From a candidate division TA06 bacterium B3_TA06 (GTDB lineage: Bacteria > Hydrothermota > Tepidihabitantia > B3-TA06): a stretch of 33,250 nucleotides of DNA. Location of the stretch: the NCBI GenBank assembly GCA_005223075.1, contig NJBO01000020.1, positions 1 to 33,250 of the forward strand, written 5' to 3'. Every line of letters begins with the position of its first letter. Position 1 is the stretch's first letter. Of this stretch, positions 1-6,437 are shown in pieces. Under the pieces are notes generated by a model. The model had not been told where the DNA came from, did no database searches, and saw nothing but the letters and a program-made list of their open reading frames with translations. A program made the position numbers and the translations under genes.

Positions 1-44
1 AGTGTATCCATCACCCCACAGAGAGCAAGTAGAAGCATCGCCAT
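1..44 (-). CDS. 5' end of a leftward exported protein, cut by the window edge
   Basis: Only 14 codons are visible. They read MAMLLLALCGVMDT, which fits the start of a signal peptide. The call rests mainly on the promoter at 51-78: its -10 box ends 6 nt before this ATG, the same spacing as at the TIR gene. There is no Shine-Dalgarno sequence, so the mRNA would be leaderless. The second ATG, two codons in, is an alternative start. The function cannot be told, and chance cannot be excluded with so little sequence. Confidence 0.4.
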   Translation of the reverse strand, partial: MAMLLLALCGVMDT

Positions 45-50
45 TCGTTA

Positions 51-78
51 AGCATAGGCGGTGCTGGGAAGCTGTCAA
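51..78 (-). promoter_or_regulatory. Sigma-A-type promoter for the left-edge gene
   Basis: Read leftward, TTGACA (73-78) and TATGCT (51-56) are separated by exactly 16 bp. The same hexamers and spacing occur before the TIR gene. The start site is expected near 44, on the ATG itself. Confidence 0.55.
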
Positions 79-149
79 GGCCGATTAAACCTTTTTGGGT
101 TTGGCGTGTCCAACAGTTACGAATCAATCCTTTAATAAGGAGGAATAGT

Positions 150-635
150 ATGCTTAGAATAGCGGCAGCACTGCCCTTAATCCTGGTCGGTCTTTTCGGG
201 GCGCCGCGCGGCCAGCATGAAGGTCCGGGGCACTTCGGGGGTCTGCGACTTGGCCTGCTTCTCACCCCCCAGGCGGCGGAGGAACTCAATCTTACCGAAG
301 ACCAGCAGGATAAGCTCAAGGAGCTTTGCTACTCCCACCAGGAAAAGGTGCTTGAGATAAAGCAGAAGATCGAGCGCGAGCAGCTTGAACTTCGTAAGCT
401 CATGGATGCCGACGAGCCCAACGAGTCTAAGATCAAGGCAAAGATCCGTGAGATAGGTTCGCTCAGAACCGATCTACAACTGTCTCAGGTTGATCTCTAC
501 TTTGCGGCGCGCAATATACTTACCGACGAGCAGATCGAGAAGATGGAGAGCCTTCGTCATGCCGGACGCCGTGGTCCTGAAGGTTCAGGTCACGGCTCAG
601 GAAGAGGAGAGAGGTCCCCTGCCCCTGAAAGATAA
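150..635 (+). CDS. Spy/CpxP-like periplasmic LTxxQ protein
   Basis: 161 aa. The N-terminus (about residues 1-20) is hydrophobic and looks like a signal peptide. The rest is charged and helical. Two LTxxQ-type motifs are visible: LTEDQ near residue 49 and LTDEQ near residue 125, the signature of Spy/CpxP periplasmic proteins. Known members are helical chaperones or stress sensors that bind unfolded or metal-stressed proteins. The C-terminal tail is rich in Gly, Arg, His and Ser. An AAGGAGG at about 137-143 lies shortly before the ATG. A weak promoter (TTGGCG at 101-106, 16 bp, ATCAAT at 123-128) is possible. The gene is probably monocistronic, since the hairpin at 693-724 follows. The family call is good; the exact role is not known. 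Confidence 0.75.
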   Translation: MLRIAAALPLILVGLFGAPRGQHEGPGHFGGLRLGLLLTPQAAEELNLTEDQQDKLKELCYSHQEKVLEIKQKIEREQLELRKLMDADEPNESKIKAKIREIGSLRTDLQLSQVDLYFAARNILTDEQIEKMESLRHAGRRGPEGSGHGSGRGERSPAPER

Positions 636-666
636 ATCGCCTGGCCGGGGTTTACGACCCTAAGGC

Positions 667-695
667 TTGACTAACCCCTCCTCCCTTGGTATGAT
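667..695 (+). promoter_or_regulatory. Promoter overlapping the upstream terminator
   Basis: TTGACT (667-672), a 17-bp spacer and TATGAT (690-695) precede the gene at 750. The -10 box overlaps the left arm of the terminator hairpin, so the start site (about 702) falls at the hairpin loop. It is the only clear promoter here with a 17-bp spacer. Confidence 0.6.
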
Positions 696-724
696 GGCCG
701 GTGTAAATAACCGGCCATCTTTTT
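693..724 (+). terminator. Intrinsic terminator after the Spy-like gene
   Basis: GATGGCCGGT (693-702) and ACCGGCCATC (710-719) form a perfect 10-bp stem with a 7-nt loop, followed directly by five T. Only transcripts arriving from upstream contain both arms. Transcripts from the overlapping promoter start in or near the loop and escape it. Confidence 0.85.
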
Positions 725-749
725 ATTGGCCTTAAACCTGGAGGAGTTT

Positions 750-1289
750 ATGAAACGCATTGCACTTATCGTTGTTATTGCCGTGATCCTTTGCCCCATT
801 TCTATGGATGCGGCGCGTAGAAGCAAGAAAACCTTTCCCTTGATGCTCGGCCCCAAGCTTTCGGTTGGGTTCTTTGAAGGCGATGAGTCCATCTATCCGG
901 TCAGCTTCCAGGGCGAGGCGATGCTGAACCTTTACAAGAATCAAATCTGGGTGCGAACCAACATCCTTGAACTTACCGCCTACGAAAACTCAAACTATCT
1001 GGGTCTGAACATGGGTTCGCCGATTGAGGGGGTATTCATGGGAAGCTACAAGGATTGGCGTCCTTATGGCTTCGGAGGGCTGGGCATAGGCGTTACATCC
1101 ATAATAAGCGATATCGGAGACATCACCTCTTCCCGGATTTGGATTACCTTAGGTGGCGGCGCAGCTTACGTTGTCTCGAGATACTCGCACTTCTTCGGAG
1201 AAGGCGGTGTTGATCTTGGCTATGACGGCATCCACTGGGATGTGCGTTTGTTCGCAGGTATCGGGGTGTGGTTCGGGCTGAGCTGGTAG
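750..1289 (+). CDS. Small exported protein, probable outer-membrane beta-barrel
   Basis: 179 aa from the ATG at 750, which follows a GGAGG at about 740-745. A TTG eight codons earlier is in frame but has no ribosome binding site. The first 22 residues (KR, a hydrophobic run, then SMDAA) look like a signal peptide. The rest alternates polar and nonpolar residues and is rich in Gly, Tyr and Trp. It ends in an aromatic residue (FGLSW), as outer-membrane barrels often do. I do not recognise the family. It has its own promoter at 667-695 and no co-transcribed neighbour. A barrel porin-like or surface protein is inferred from composition only. Confidence 0.65.
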   Translation: MKRIALIVVIAVILCPISMDAARRSKKTFPLMLGPKLSVGFFEGDESIYPVSFQGEAMLNLYKNQIWVRTNILELTAYENSNYLGLNMGSPIEGVFMGSYKDWRPYGFGGLGIGVTSIISDIGDITSSRIWITLGGGAAYVVSRYSHFFGEGGVDLGYDGIHWDVRLFAGIGVWFGLSW

Positions 1290-1293
1290 CTTA

Positions 1294-1329
1294 CCCCACG
1301 CGCCTGCTTCGCATCCGCGCGGGGACCCC
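1294..1329. repeat. CCCCAC...GGGGACCCC hairpin element, copy A
   Basis: It begins CCCCACGCG and ends CGCGGGGACCCC, with a TTCG-containing centre. The ends pair with each other. The same ends with different centres recur at 1338, 20458, 20611 and 20907 (the last two inverted). Confidence 0.6.
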
Positions 1330-1337
1330 GGATTATG

Positions 1338-1375
1338 CACCCCACGAACGCACTTCGTGCGTCCGCGGGGACCCC
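1338..1375. repeat. CCCCAC...GGGGACCCC hairpin element, copy B
   Basis: The outer ends match copy A. The centre is a different hairpin, ACGCAC-TTC-GTGCGT. It lies 8 bp from copy A in the same orientation. Confidence 0.65.
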
Positions 1376-1382
1376 GAAATAA

Positions 1383-1414
1383 TGCTCCTTTTGACCAGAG
1401 GTCAAAAGATCGCA
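1383..1414 (+). repeat. GCTCC-hairpin-GATCGCA element, copy 1
   Basis: Constant flanks TGCTCC and GATCGCA enclose the stem TTTTGACC / GGTCAAAA with a 4-nt AGAG junction. Related copies lie at 8107-8138, 8179-8212 and 27028-27059, with different but still paired stems. Confidence 0.7.
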
Positions 1415-1429
1415 GAGAAAAACGTAGGG

Positions 1430-1471
1430 GCCGACTTTGGCGTTTCTAAACGCCGCTTCGCGTAAGTCGGC
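1430..1471. repeat. Nested inverted repeat
   Basis: Outer arms GCCGACTT (1430-1437) and AAGTCGGC (1464-1471) enclose inner arms GGCGTTT (1439-1445) and AAACGCC (1448-1454). It is preceded by GTAGGGGC, the same string that opens the palindromes at 1664 and 27064. It completes a repeat cluster filling the gap between 1290 and the tRNA promoter; I see no gene there. Confidence 0.55.
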
Positions 1472-1531
1472 ACGCTTACTATCTGAAAGAAATAATAGCG
1501 AAGGGACAACCTGAAGGTCGGCACTGCGTTC

Positions 1532-1559
1532 TTGACAAAGCACCTTCCCTCGCTAGAAT
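1532..1559 (+). promoter_or_regulatory. Promoter of tRNA-Arg
   Basis: TTGACA (1532-1537), 16 bp, TAGAAT (1554-1559). The expected start is near 1566, one or two nt before the mature tRNA 5' end at 1568. Confidence 0.75.
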
Positions 1560-1567
1560 AAGGCGTT

Positions 1568-1641
1568 GCGCCCGTGGCTCAACTGGATAGAGCAGCTGAC
1601 TACGGATCAGCAGGTTGGGGGTTCGAATCCCTCCGGGCGTA
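1568..1641 (+). tRNA. tRNA-Arg(ACG)
   Basis: A full cloverleaf can be folded. The acceptor is GCGCCCG (1568-1574) with CGGGCGT (1634-1640), closing with one G-U pair. The D arm is GCTC/GAGC. The anticodon stem is GCTGA/TCAGC, with loop CTACGGA giving anticodon ACG (1602-1604). The T arm is GGGGG/CCCTC with loop TTCGAAT. The discriminator is A1641 and CCA is not encoded. The A34 of this anticodon is the substrate of TadA, encoded 200 bp downstream. Confidence 0.95.
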
Positions 1642-1663
1642 TAAAGCGGCCTCTAGGCCATTC

Positions 1664-1691
1664 GTAGGGGCACGGCATGCCGTGCCCCTAC
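1664..1691. repeat. Perfect 28-bp palindrome, copy 1
   Basis: The sequence starts GTAGGGGCACGGCA and continues as its exact reverse complement. An identical copy lies at 27064-27091. Here it sits 23 bp after tRNA-Arg and could act as the end of that transcript, though no T run follows. Confidence 0.75.
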
Positions 1692-1738
1692 AGGCTCATA
1701 AACATCCGGGGTGTAATCCTCCAACGGTAAAAAGGTGT

Positions 1739-1757
1739 GTGTTACGGGTGTTACGGG
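1739..1757 (+). repeat. GTGTTACGGG repeat, two tandem units
   Basis: Two overlapping copies of the 10-mer, just upstream of the tadA promoter. Further copies occur at 12611, 18335, 21081, 21165, 26868 (minus strand), 30747 and 30759. Confidence 0.65.
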
Positions 1758-1765
1758 CGGGCGGG

Positions 1766-1793
1766 TTGACAGCGTCCAACTTATCGCTATCCT
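1766..1793 (+). promoter_or_regulatory. Promoter of tadA
   Basis: TTGACA (1766-1771), 16 bp, TATCCT (1788-1793). The expected start near 1800 gives a leader of about 35 nt that carries the Shine-Dalgarno AAAAGGAG. Confidence 0.7.
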
Positions 1794-1834
1794 TAGTCCT
1801 GAAGAGGGGAGAGGCCTGAAAAGGAGTCGCAGGA

Positions 1835-2317
1835 TTGATAGATTCAGACGAACGCTGGATGCGTGAGGCGTTGCGGGAGGCCAAGGCAGCTTGCGCCGAT
1901 GGCGAGGCCCCGGTTGGTGCGGTGGTTGTGCACGAAGGTCGAATAATAGGCCGGGGGCACAACCAGACCGAAAGGCTTGCCGATCCCACTGCGCATGCCG
2001 AGATGATAGCGCTTACCGCGGCTGCAGTGGCACTTGAGTCGTGGAGATTGCTGGATTGCACGCTCTATGTTACTGTGGAGCCATGTCTTATGTGCGCGGG
2101 CGCTGTGGTGCTTGCACGCATCCCGCGGGTGGTCTTCGGCATAAGGGACCCCAAATTCGGAGCGGTCTCATCGCTCTTTAAGATCGGTAGTGACGAGCGT
2201 CTGAATCACACCTTCAAGGTGACTGAGGGGGTGCTTGCCGAAGAGGCGAAGGCGCTGATGCAGTCTTTCTTTAAGGAGCGACGCAAGGTCAATACAAATG
2301 AGGCGGGAGATGCGTAG
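1835..2317 (+). CDS. tadA: tRNA(adenine34) deaminase TadA
   Basis: 160 aa, a normal length for TadA. It converts A34 of tRNA-Arg(ACG) to inosine so that one tRNA reads CGU, CGC and CGA. The zinc deaminase signature is clear: HAE at residues 54-56 (zinc ligand and proton shuttle) and PCLMC at 83-87 (two cysteine ligands). The GEAPVGAVVV segment near residue 23 is also typical. The start is a TTG, 8 nt after AAGGAG at 1821-1826. Its substrate tRNA-Arg(ACG) lies just upstream under a separate promoter, and tRNA-Ser(CGA) follows 46 bp downstream, perhaps on the same transcript. Confidence 0.95.
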   Translation: MIDSDERWMREALREAKAACADGEAPVGAVVVHEGRIIGRGHNQTERLADPTAHAEMIALTAAAVALESWRLLDCTLYVTVEPCLMCAGAVVLARIPRVVFGIRDPKFGAVSSLFKIGSDERLNHTFKVTEGVLAEEAKALMQSFFKERRKVNTNEAGDA

Positions 2318-2324
2318 AGATATT

Positions 2325-2361
2325 TATGCGGGCACGATTGCTTCGCAAGCGTGTCCGCATA
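2325..2361 (+). repeat. Long hairpin between tadA and tRNA-Ser
   Basis: TATGCGGGCACG and CGTGTCCGCATA pair over 12 bp with one G-U. Inside, TTGC-TTC-GCAA can form a smaller stem. It ends 2 nt before the tRNA. There is no T run, so a processing or folding role is more likely than termination. No separate tRNA-Ser promoter was found. Confidence 0.6.
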
Positions 2362-2363
2362 CA

Positions 2364-2448
2364 GGAGAGATGGCTGAGTGGACGAAAGCGCACGACTCGA
2401 AATCGTGTGGGCCGAAAGGCCCCGGGGGTTCGAATCCCTCTCTCTCCG
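2364..2448 (+). tRNA. tRNA-Ser(CGA)
   Basis: A type II tRNA with a long variable arm. The acceptor is GGAGAGA (2364-2370) with TCTCTCC (2441-2447) and discriminator G2448. The anticodon stem is CACGA/TCGTG, with loop CTCGAAA giving CGA (2398-2400), which reads UCG. The variable arm around GGGCC-GAAA-GGCCC is the class II mark of serine tRNAs. CCA is not encoded. Confidence 0.95.
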
Positions 2449-2538
2449 TGTCTCAGTGGAGACTTGCAAAAAAACTATGGAGGCAGCCGAGGCATTCTTC
2501 GTTTTGATCTTTAACCCGATGGAAGGAGTAAGAGACTT

Positions 2539-5500
2539 ATGATCAAACGAGCGGCTATATTGGGTCTTCTGGCTTCGGCTCTGCTTTTTGCAGAACGCAT
2601 CAAGGTGCCGGTGAAGCCTTACCAATCCAGGTTGGATGATCCTTATTATAAAAGTTTGCTGTATCGTTCAGCCACCACCCCTACCCGGGTTAATACCGCA
2701 GCACGAGAGTATCTTCAATCTATGGCAGGTATTCCAGTTCCCGGGACCTTACGGGTGCTTGCCATAAGGGTGGAGTTTCCCGCTGACGACGATCCCTTCA
2801 CCTGGGGCAACGGGAAGATGGACCTTCGCGGCTTCGGCTCGCCATCCGACGGGCTTTACTACGATCCGCCGCACGATAGAACTTACTTTGAGAACCAGAT
2901 GCTGGGACTGCGAAACTTCTATCTCTTGAACTCCCGCGGCAGACTGGTGATCGAATACGATGTTTATCCCTCCGAGCCATTCCGTTGCTACCAGGTTCCG
3001 CACAAGATGACCTACTACGGCGATACAAGCAATCTGGATCGGGGACTTACGCTTTTCATGCGCGACGCGTTGCTGGCTGCTGCAGAAGACCCTGAGATAG
3101 ATTTCTCCAAATATCAATATCCGGGTTTTGATATGATTATCATCTTCCATGCGGGAAGCACCATCCAATCCTCATACTGGTTCGGCTATACCTCAGACCT
3201 TGCCTCAGCTACGATAACACCTGGAGCACTTGGGGCTTATACTGGACAAGATTCGGTCTTAGTCAACGGGGTTGGAATAAAGACAGCATCAGTCGTTCCT
3301 GAAAGTCCTCGCGTTGAAGGGGTGATGACCGGCTTGCCAGGCCTCCTTTACCACGAGTTTGCCCATCTTCTAGGCGGATACGATCTCTACGACGTTTCAG
3401 GCTACACCCAGGGTGTTGGCGCATGGTCGCTGATGGGTGGCGGTGGTTGGCTCGGCTACCCTGCAGGCCAGATACCCTCGATGCACGATGCGTTCCATCG
3501 CTACTGGTTCGGCTGGGGGAACCCGATTGTGGTTACCTCGGATACCACCGTCTCCCTCTATTCTGCGGAGTTCGATACCCTTCTTATTCCTGAATGGGAG
3601 GCTCAAAACCGGCCCACCCTTATAAAGGTTCCCATCCGTGACAAGGAGTATTTTTTGATCGAGAACCGCCAGACCGACGTGAAAGCGGTGGATACGGTCG
3701 AGGTGGACGTTAAGGGCGGTGTGCCTGTATGGGTGGTGGAGGGCGAGTACGACGCGTTTCAGCCCGGCTCAGGGCTAATCATCTGGCACGTTGACGAGGA
3801 CGTGGTGGACGAGTGGGGAGACTACAACTACGTCAACGCATGGACCGCCTTCGGAAAGCACAACGCTGTGGATATGGAGGAGGCGGACGGCATCCAGGAC
3901 TACGAGCTCCTGTACTACGAGAGCTCGGGTTCTTACGCCACCCAGGGCTCTGAGTTTGACCCCTTCTTTGCAGATGGCGGCAACGCGGAGTTCGGCCCTG
4001 CGACTAATCCTTCGACTGATGGTTACTACGGCGAGACAGGCATAACTGTTAGGGTGCTCGACCCATCCGACACCGTGATGAGGGTCCAGATTACGTTTGA
4101 GGGCAAGCTGGGCGGCTTTCCGCAGGAGGCTTATTATCTTGATGAGATCAACTCGGTCTTTGTTGCCGATCTGGATGGTGACGGTGATAAAGAGTTGATC
4201 GCTTTTGGTGTGCCCTCCAGCTCTGGTGAGCACAGGATAGGCTTTGCCTGGCGCTCGGACGGTTCGCCCTACAATGGTTCTGAACCTATGTTCCTCAGAT
4301 TTGATTACCGACTCTCTTCACCGCCGGCTCTCGGGGATGTGGACGGCGATGGCTTGCCGGAGATTGTACTTGTAGGAGAAATAGGTATGGTCTCGGTATA
4401 TGATCCTGATTCGCTTGTGGGGGGAAGGGTTGCGGCCCTCAAGCAAGGGTTTCCGTTCCGGATGGAGGGGCGCAGCTTTGCAGCACCCATGCTTGCCGAT
4501 CTTGATGGGGACGCTGACCTTGAGATCCTTACGGTTGACGAGTTTGGAAAGGTCTATGCCCTGAACGTAGAGGAAGATACGGCGGCGCTACTTGAGAATT
4601 ATCCTTTAGATCTTAACGAAGAGGTTAGACCGGGCTTCGCTCTGGTCCAGCGCTCACCTGCTCAGTTCGCGGTTCTTGCCACCTCCGGGCGTCTTTACCT
4701 GTTTGATGCGGCCGGGAACCTCAGCGAGGGCTTTCCTTTAGATCTGGGGCGAGGCTCTGCACAGTGTGATGTTCCGCCCTTGGTTGCCGACATTGACGGC
4801 GACGGCGAGCGTGAGATACTTGCCTTTGTATACGAGTACAACGATTATCGATACGTGGCAGTATCCCAGGATGGAACCATCAAATACCGCTCAAGCCGCA
4901 GCTTTGCCTCTCCGCTAACAACCCCAGCACTTGCCGATCTGGACGCAGATGGTCTGCCTGAGGTCTTATTCGGAGCGGCCAACGGTCTGTGGGCGCTTGA
5001 CGCCAACGGTGCCGCAGTCCCGGGGTATCCTTTAGTCTTCCCTGAAACCTATCAGATTCAGGAACCCTACGAGCACGGCGGATACCTCTACTTTATCACC
5101 TTTGAGGAACCATTTGCGTTCCGCTCCTCGCCGGTTGTTGCAGACCTTGACGCGGACGGCGAGCGAGAGATCGTCATAGGTTCGCCAGATCACGGGGTCT
5201 ACCTTATCAAACGAGGTGCACGGAAACCTTACAAAACCCTCTACACCCGCTATCCGATAGGCAAAGCTCTGGCACTTGCTGACCTTGACGATGACGGCAA
5301 GCTGGAGATATTGGCAGGTACCGTGGTCGATACTTTAAACAGCAAGGTTCACGTCTGGCGCACCACAGGTTCACAGCTTTCATGGGGCGAGTGGATGCAC
5401 GATGCGGCCCATACCGGTTTGCTGGAAGAGACCTTTAATGCTCCACCTGCTCCTTCGGTCCCCCTGTCAGAGGTCTACGTCTATCCCAACCCGGCTCGCT

Positions 5501-5739
5501 ATCACGCGTATCTGCACGTCTTACTGGGTGATGTTGATGCCCTTAAGATTCAGCTCGTGGATATCTCAGGCAAGCTGATGCGAACCATAGAACCTTCGTT
5601 TGATCCAAACATGACGAACGATATTCCGCTTGATGAGCTTCTGACCGATGTCGTATCAGGGTTATATATCGTTCGCGTTGAAGCCTCCAAGGCTGAGGAG
5701 AAGACGGTTGAGCTTTATAAACTCGGTGTGATCCGATAG
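2539..5739 (+). CDS. Secreted M6-type metalloprotease with FG-GAP repeats and C-terminal sorting domain
   Basis: 1066 aa with an N-terminal signal peptide (KRAAILGLLASALLFA). The zinc site is HEFAH at residues 272-276, extended to HExxHxxGxxD by G279 and D282, as in the M6 (immune inhibitor A-like) family. Residues from about 530 to 940 hold at least seven calcium-type loops such as DLDGDGDKEL, DVDGDGLPEI and DLDADGEREI, the marks of FG-GAP/VCBS propeller repeats. The last 90 residues (VYPNPARYHAY... to LYIVRVEASK) resemble type IX secretion sorting domains. An AAGGAG about 10 nt upstream supports the ATG. It is probably a large extracellular protease or surface-bound degradative enzyme. It heads a tight group with the next gene and nadB; no clear promoter was seen. 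Confidence 0.88.
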   Translation: MIKRAAILGLLASALLFAERIKVPVKPYQSRLDDPYYKSLLYRSATTPTRVNTAAREYLQSMAGIPVPGTLRVLAIRVEFPADDDPFTWGNGKMDLRGFGSPSDGLYYDPPHDRTYFENQMLGLRNFYLLNSRGRLVIEYDVYPSEPFRCYQVPHKMTYYGDTSNLDRGLTLFMRDALLAAAEDPEIDFSKYQYPGFDMIIIFHAGSTIQSSYWFGYTSDLASATITPGALGAYTGQDSVLVNGVGIKTASVVPESPRVEGVMTGLPGLLYHEFAHLLGGYDLYDVSGYTQGVGAWSLMGGGGWLGYPAGQIPSMHDAFHRYWFGWGNPIVVTSDTTVSLYSAEFDTLLIPEWEAQNRPTLIKVPIRDKEYFLIENRQTDVKAVDTVEVDVKGGVPVWVVEGEYDAFQPGSGLIIWHVDEDVVDEWGDYNYVNAWTAFGKHNAVDMEEADGIQDYELLYYESSGSYATQGSEFDPFFADGGNAEFGPATNPSTDGYYGETGITVRVLDPSDTVMRVQITFEGKLGGFPQEAYYLDEINSVFVADLDGDGDKELIAFGVPSSSGEHRIGFAWRSDGSPYNGSEPMFLRFDYRLSSPPALGDVDGDGLPEIVLVGEIGMVSVYDPDSLVGGRVAALKQGFPFRMEGRSFAAPMLADLDGDADLEILTVDEFGKVYALNVEEDTAALLENYPLDLNEEVRPGFALVQRSPAQFAVLATSGRLYLFDAAGNLSEGFPLDLGRGSAQCDVPPLVADIDGDGEREILAFVYEYNDYRYVAVSQDGTIKYRSSRSFASPLTTPALADLDADGLPEVLFGAANGLWALDANGAAVPGYPLVFPETYQIQEPYEHGGYLYFITFEEPFAFRSSPVVADLDADGEREIVIGSPDHGVYLIKRGARKPYKTLYTRYPIGKALALADLDDDGKLEILAGTVVDTLNSKVHVWRTTGSQLSWGEWMHDAAHTGLLEETFNAPPAPSVPLSEVYVYPNPARYHAYLHVLLGDVDALKIQLVDISGKLMRTIEPSFDPNMTNDIPLDELLTDVVSGLYIVRVEASKAEEKTVELYKLGVIR

Positions 5740-5753
5740 AGAGAGGAGGCCAG

Positions 5754-6434
5754 ATGAGTTTCATAATTACCCTGATCTTTATATCAGCAGATACTCCCCA
5801 GATGCCTGTTGCAAAGGATGCTTCCGAGATGGCGCTCACAACAAGAGAACTGACCCGTGCCGAAAAGCTTGCACCTTTCGCCTCCCTTTTTCTACCTGGA
5901 ACAGGTGAGCTTATTCGGGGCTACAGGCTTAAAGGTGAGCTGTTTTTGTGGGGCGATGGTCTGGCAATTGCAGGTGCGGCCGGTTTCGGATGGGACGCTT
6001 TCAACAAAGGCCAGGCCGCTATAGGGATGGCGGTGATGAATGCTGATGCCAATCCTTCCAACCGTTCCCGAATCTACCTTGCTGCTATGGAGAACTATTT
6101 CTCCTCGGATGACTACAATCTCAACGTGGCCAGGGAGGCTCGTGATCTTTACTCCGACGACCTTGCCGCGCAACAGGACTACATTGCTGCCAACAGCTTT
6201 ACAGGCGGAGATGCCTGGATGTGGCGTTCGGATTCCTTGATGATGGGGTATTTCAACCAGAGGATCCGGATGCGCCGGGCACAGCAGACCTCTACTGTGT
6301 TTATTGGTGTGATGTTGCTTACACGGCTTGCAAGTACTTTGGACGTTGCATTCTTCTCACCTGTAGGCTCCAGTCGTCTGGGGATCGTCCCTCGGTTTGA
6401 CACACCAGGTATTCAACTGACCTGGAGGTTCTAG
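5754..6434 (+). CDS. Membrane or exported protein of unknown function
   Basis: 226 aa. A short hydrophobic N-terminus (SFIITLIFISADTP) may be a signal peptide. Then come a PGTGELIRGYRLKGELFLWGDGLAIAGAAGF segment, which looks like a membrane hairpin, a polar helical middle, and a hydrophobic stretch near residue 180. The PG-x-G...KG pattern recalls DUF5683-type membrane proteins, but this is a weak match by eye. The ATG has GAGAGGAGG just upstream. The gene lies 14 nt after the protease gene and 3 nt before nadB, so it is surely co-transcribed with them. The grouping gives no clear functional hint. Confidence 0.7.
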   Translation: MSFIITLIFISADTPQMPVAKDASEMALTTRELTRAEKLAPFASLFLPGTGELIRGYRLKGELFLWGDGLAIAGAAGFGWDAFNKGQAAIGMAVMNADANPSNRSRIYLAAMENYFSSDDYNLNVAREARDLYSDDLAAQQDYIAANSFTGGDAWMWRSDSLMMGYFNQRIRMRRAQQTSTVFIGVMLLTRLASTLDVAFFSPVGSSRLGIVPRFDTPGIQLTWRF

Positions 6435-6437
6435 CAT

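Noticed and set aside
101-128. Promoter for the Spy-like gene (TTGGCG, 16 bp, ATCAAT)
   Set aside because: The position is suitable but the -10 box is poor, so it is mentioned only as a possibility in the gene entry.
2298-2514. Two short plus-strand frames near tRNA-Ser
   Set aside because: They run through the tRNA gene, which folds perfectly.
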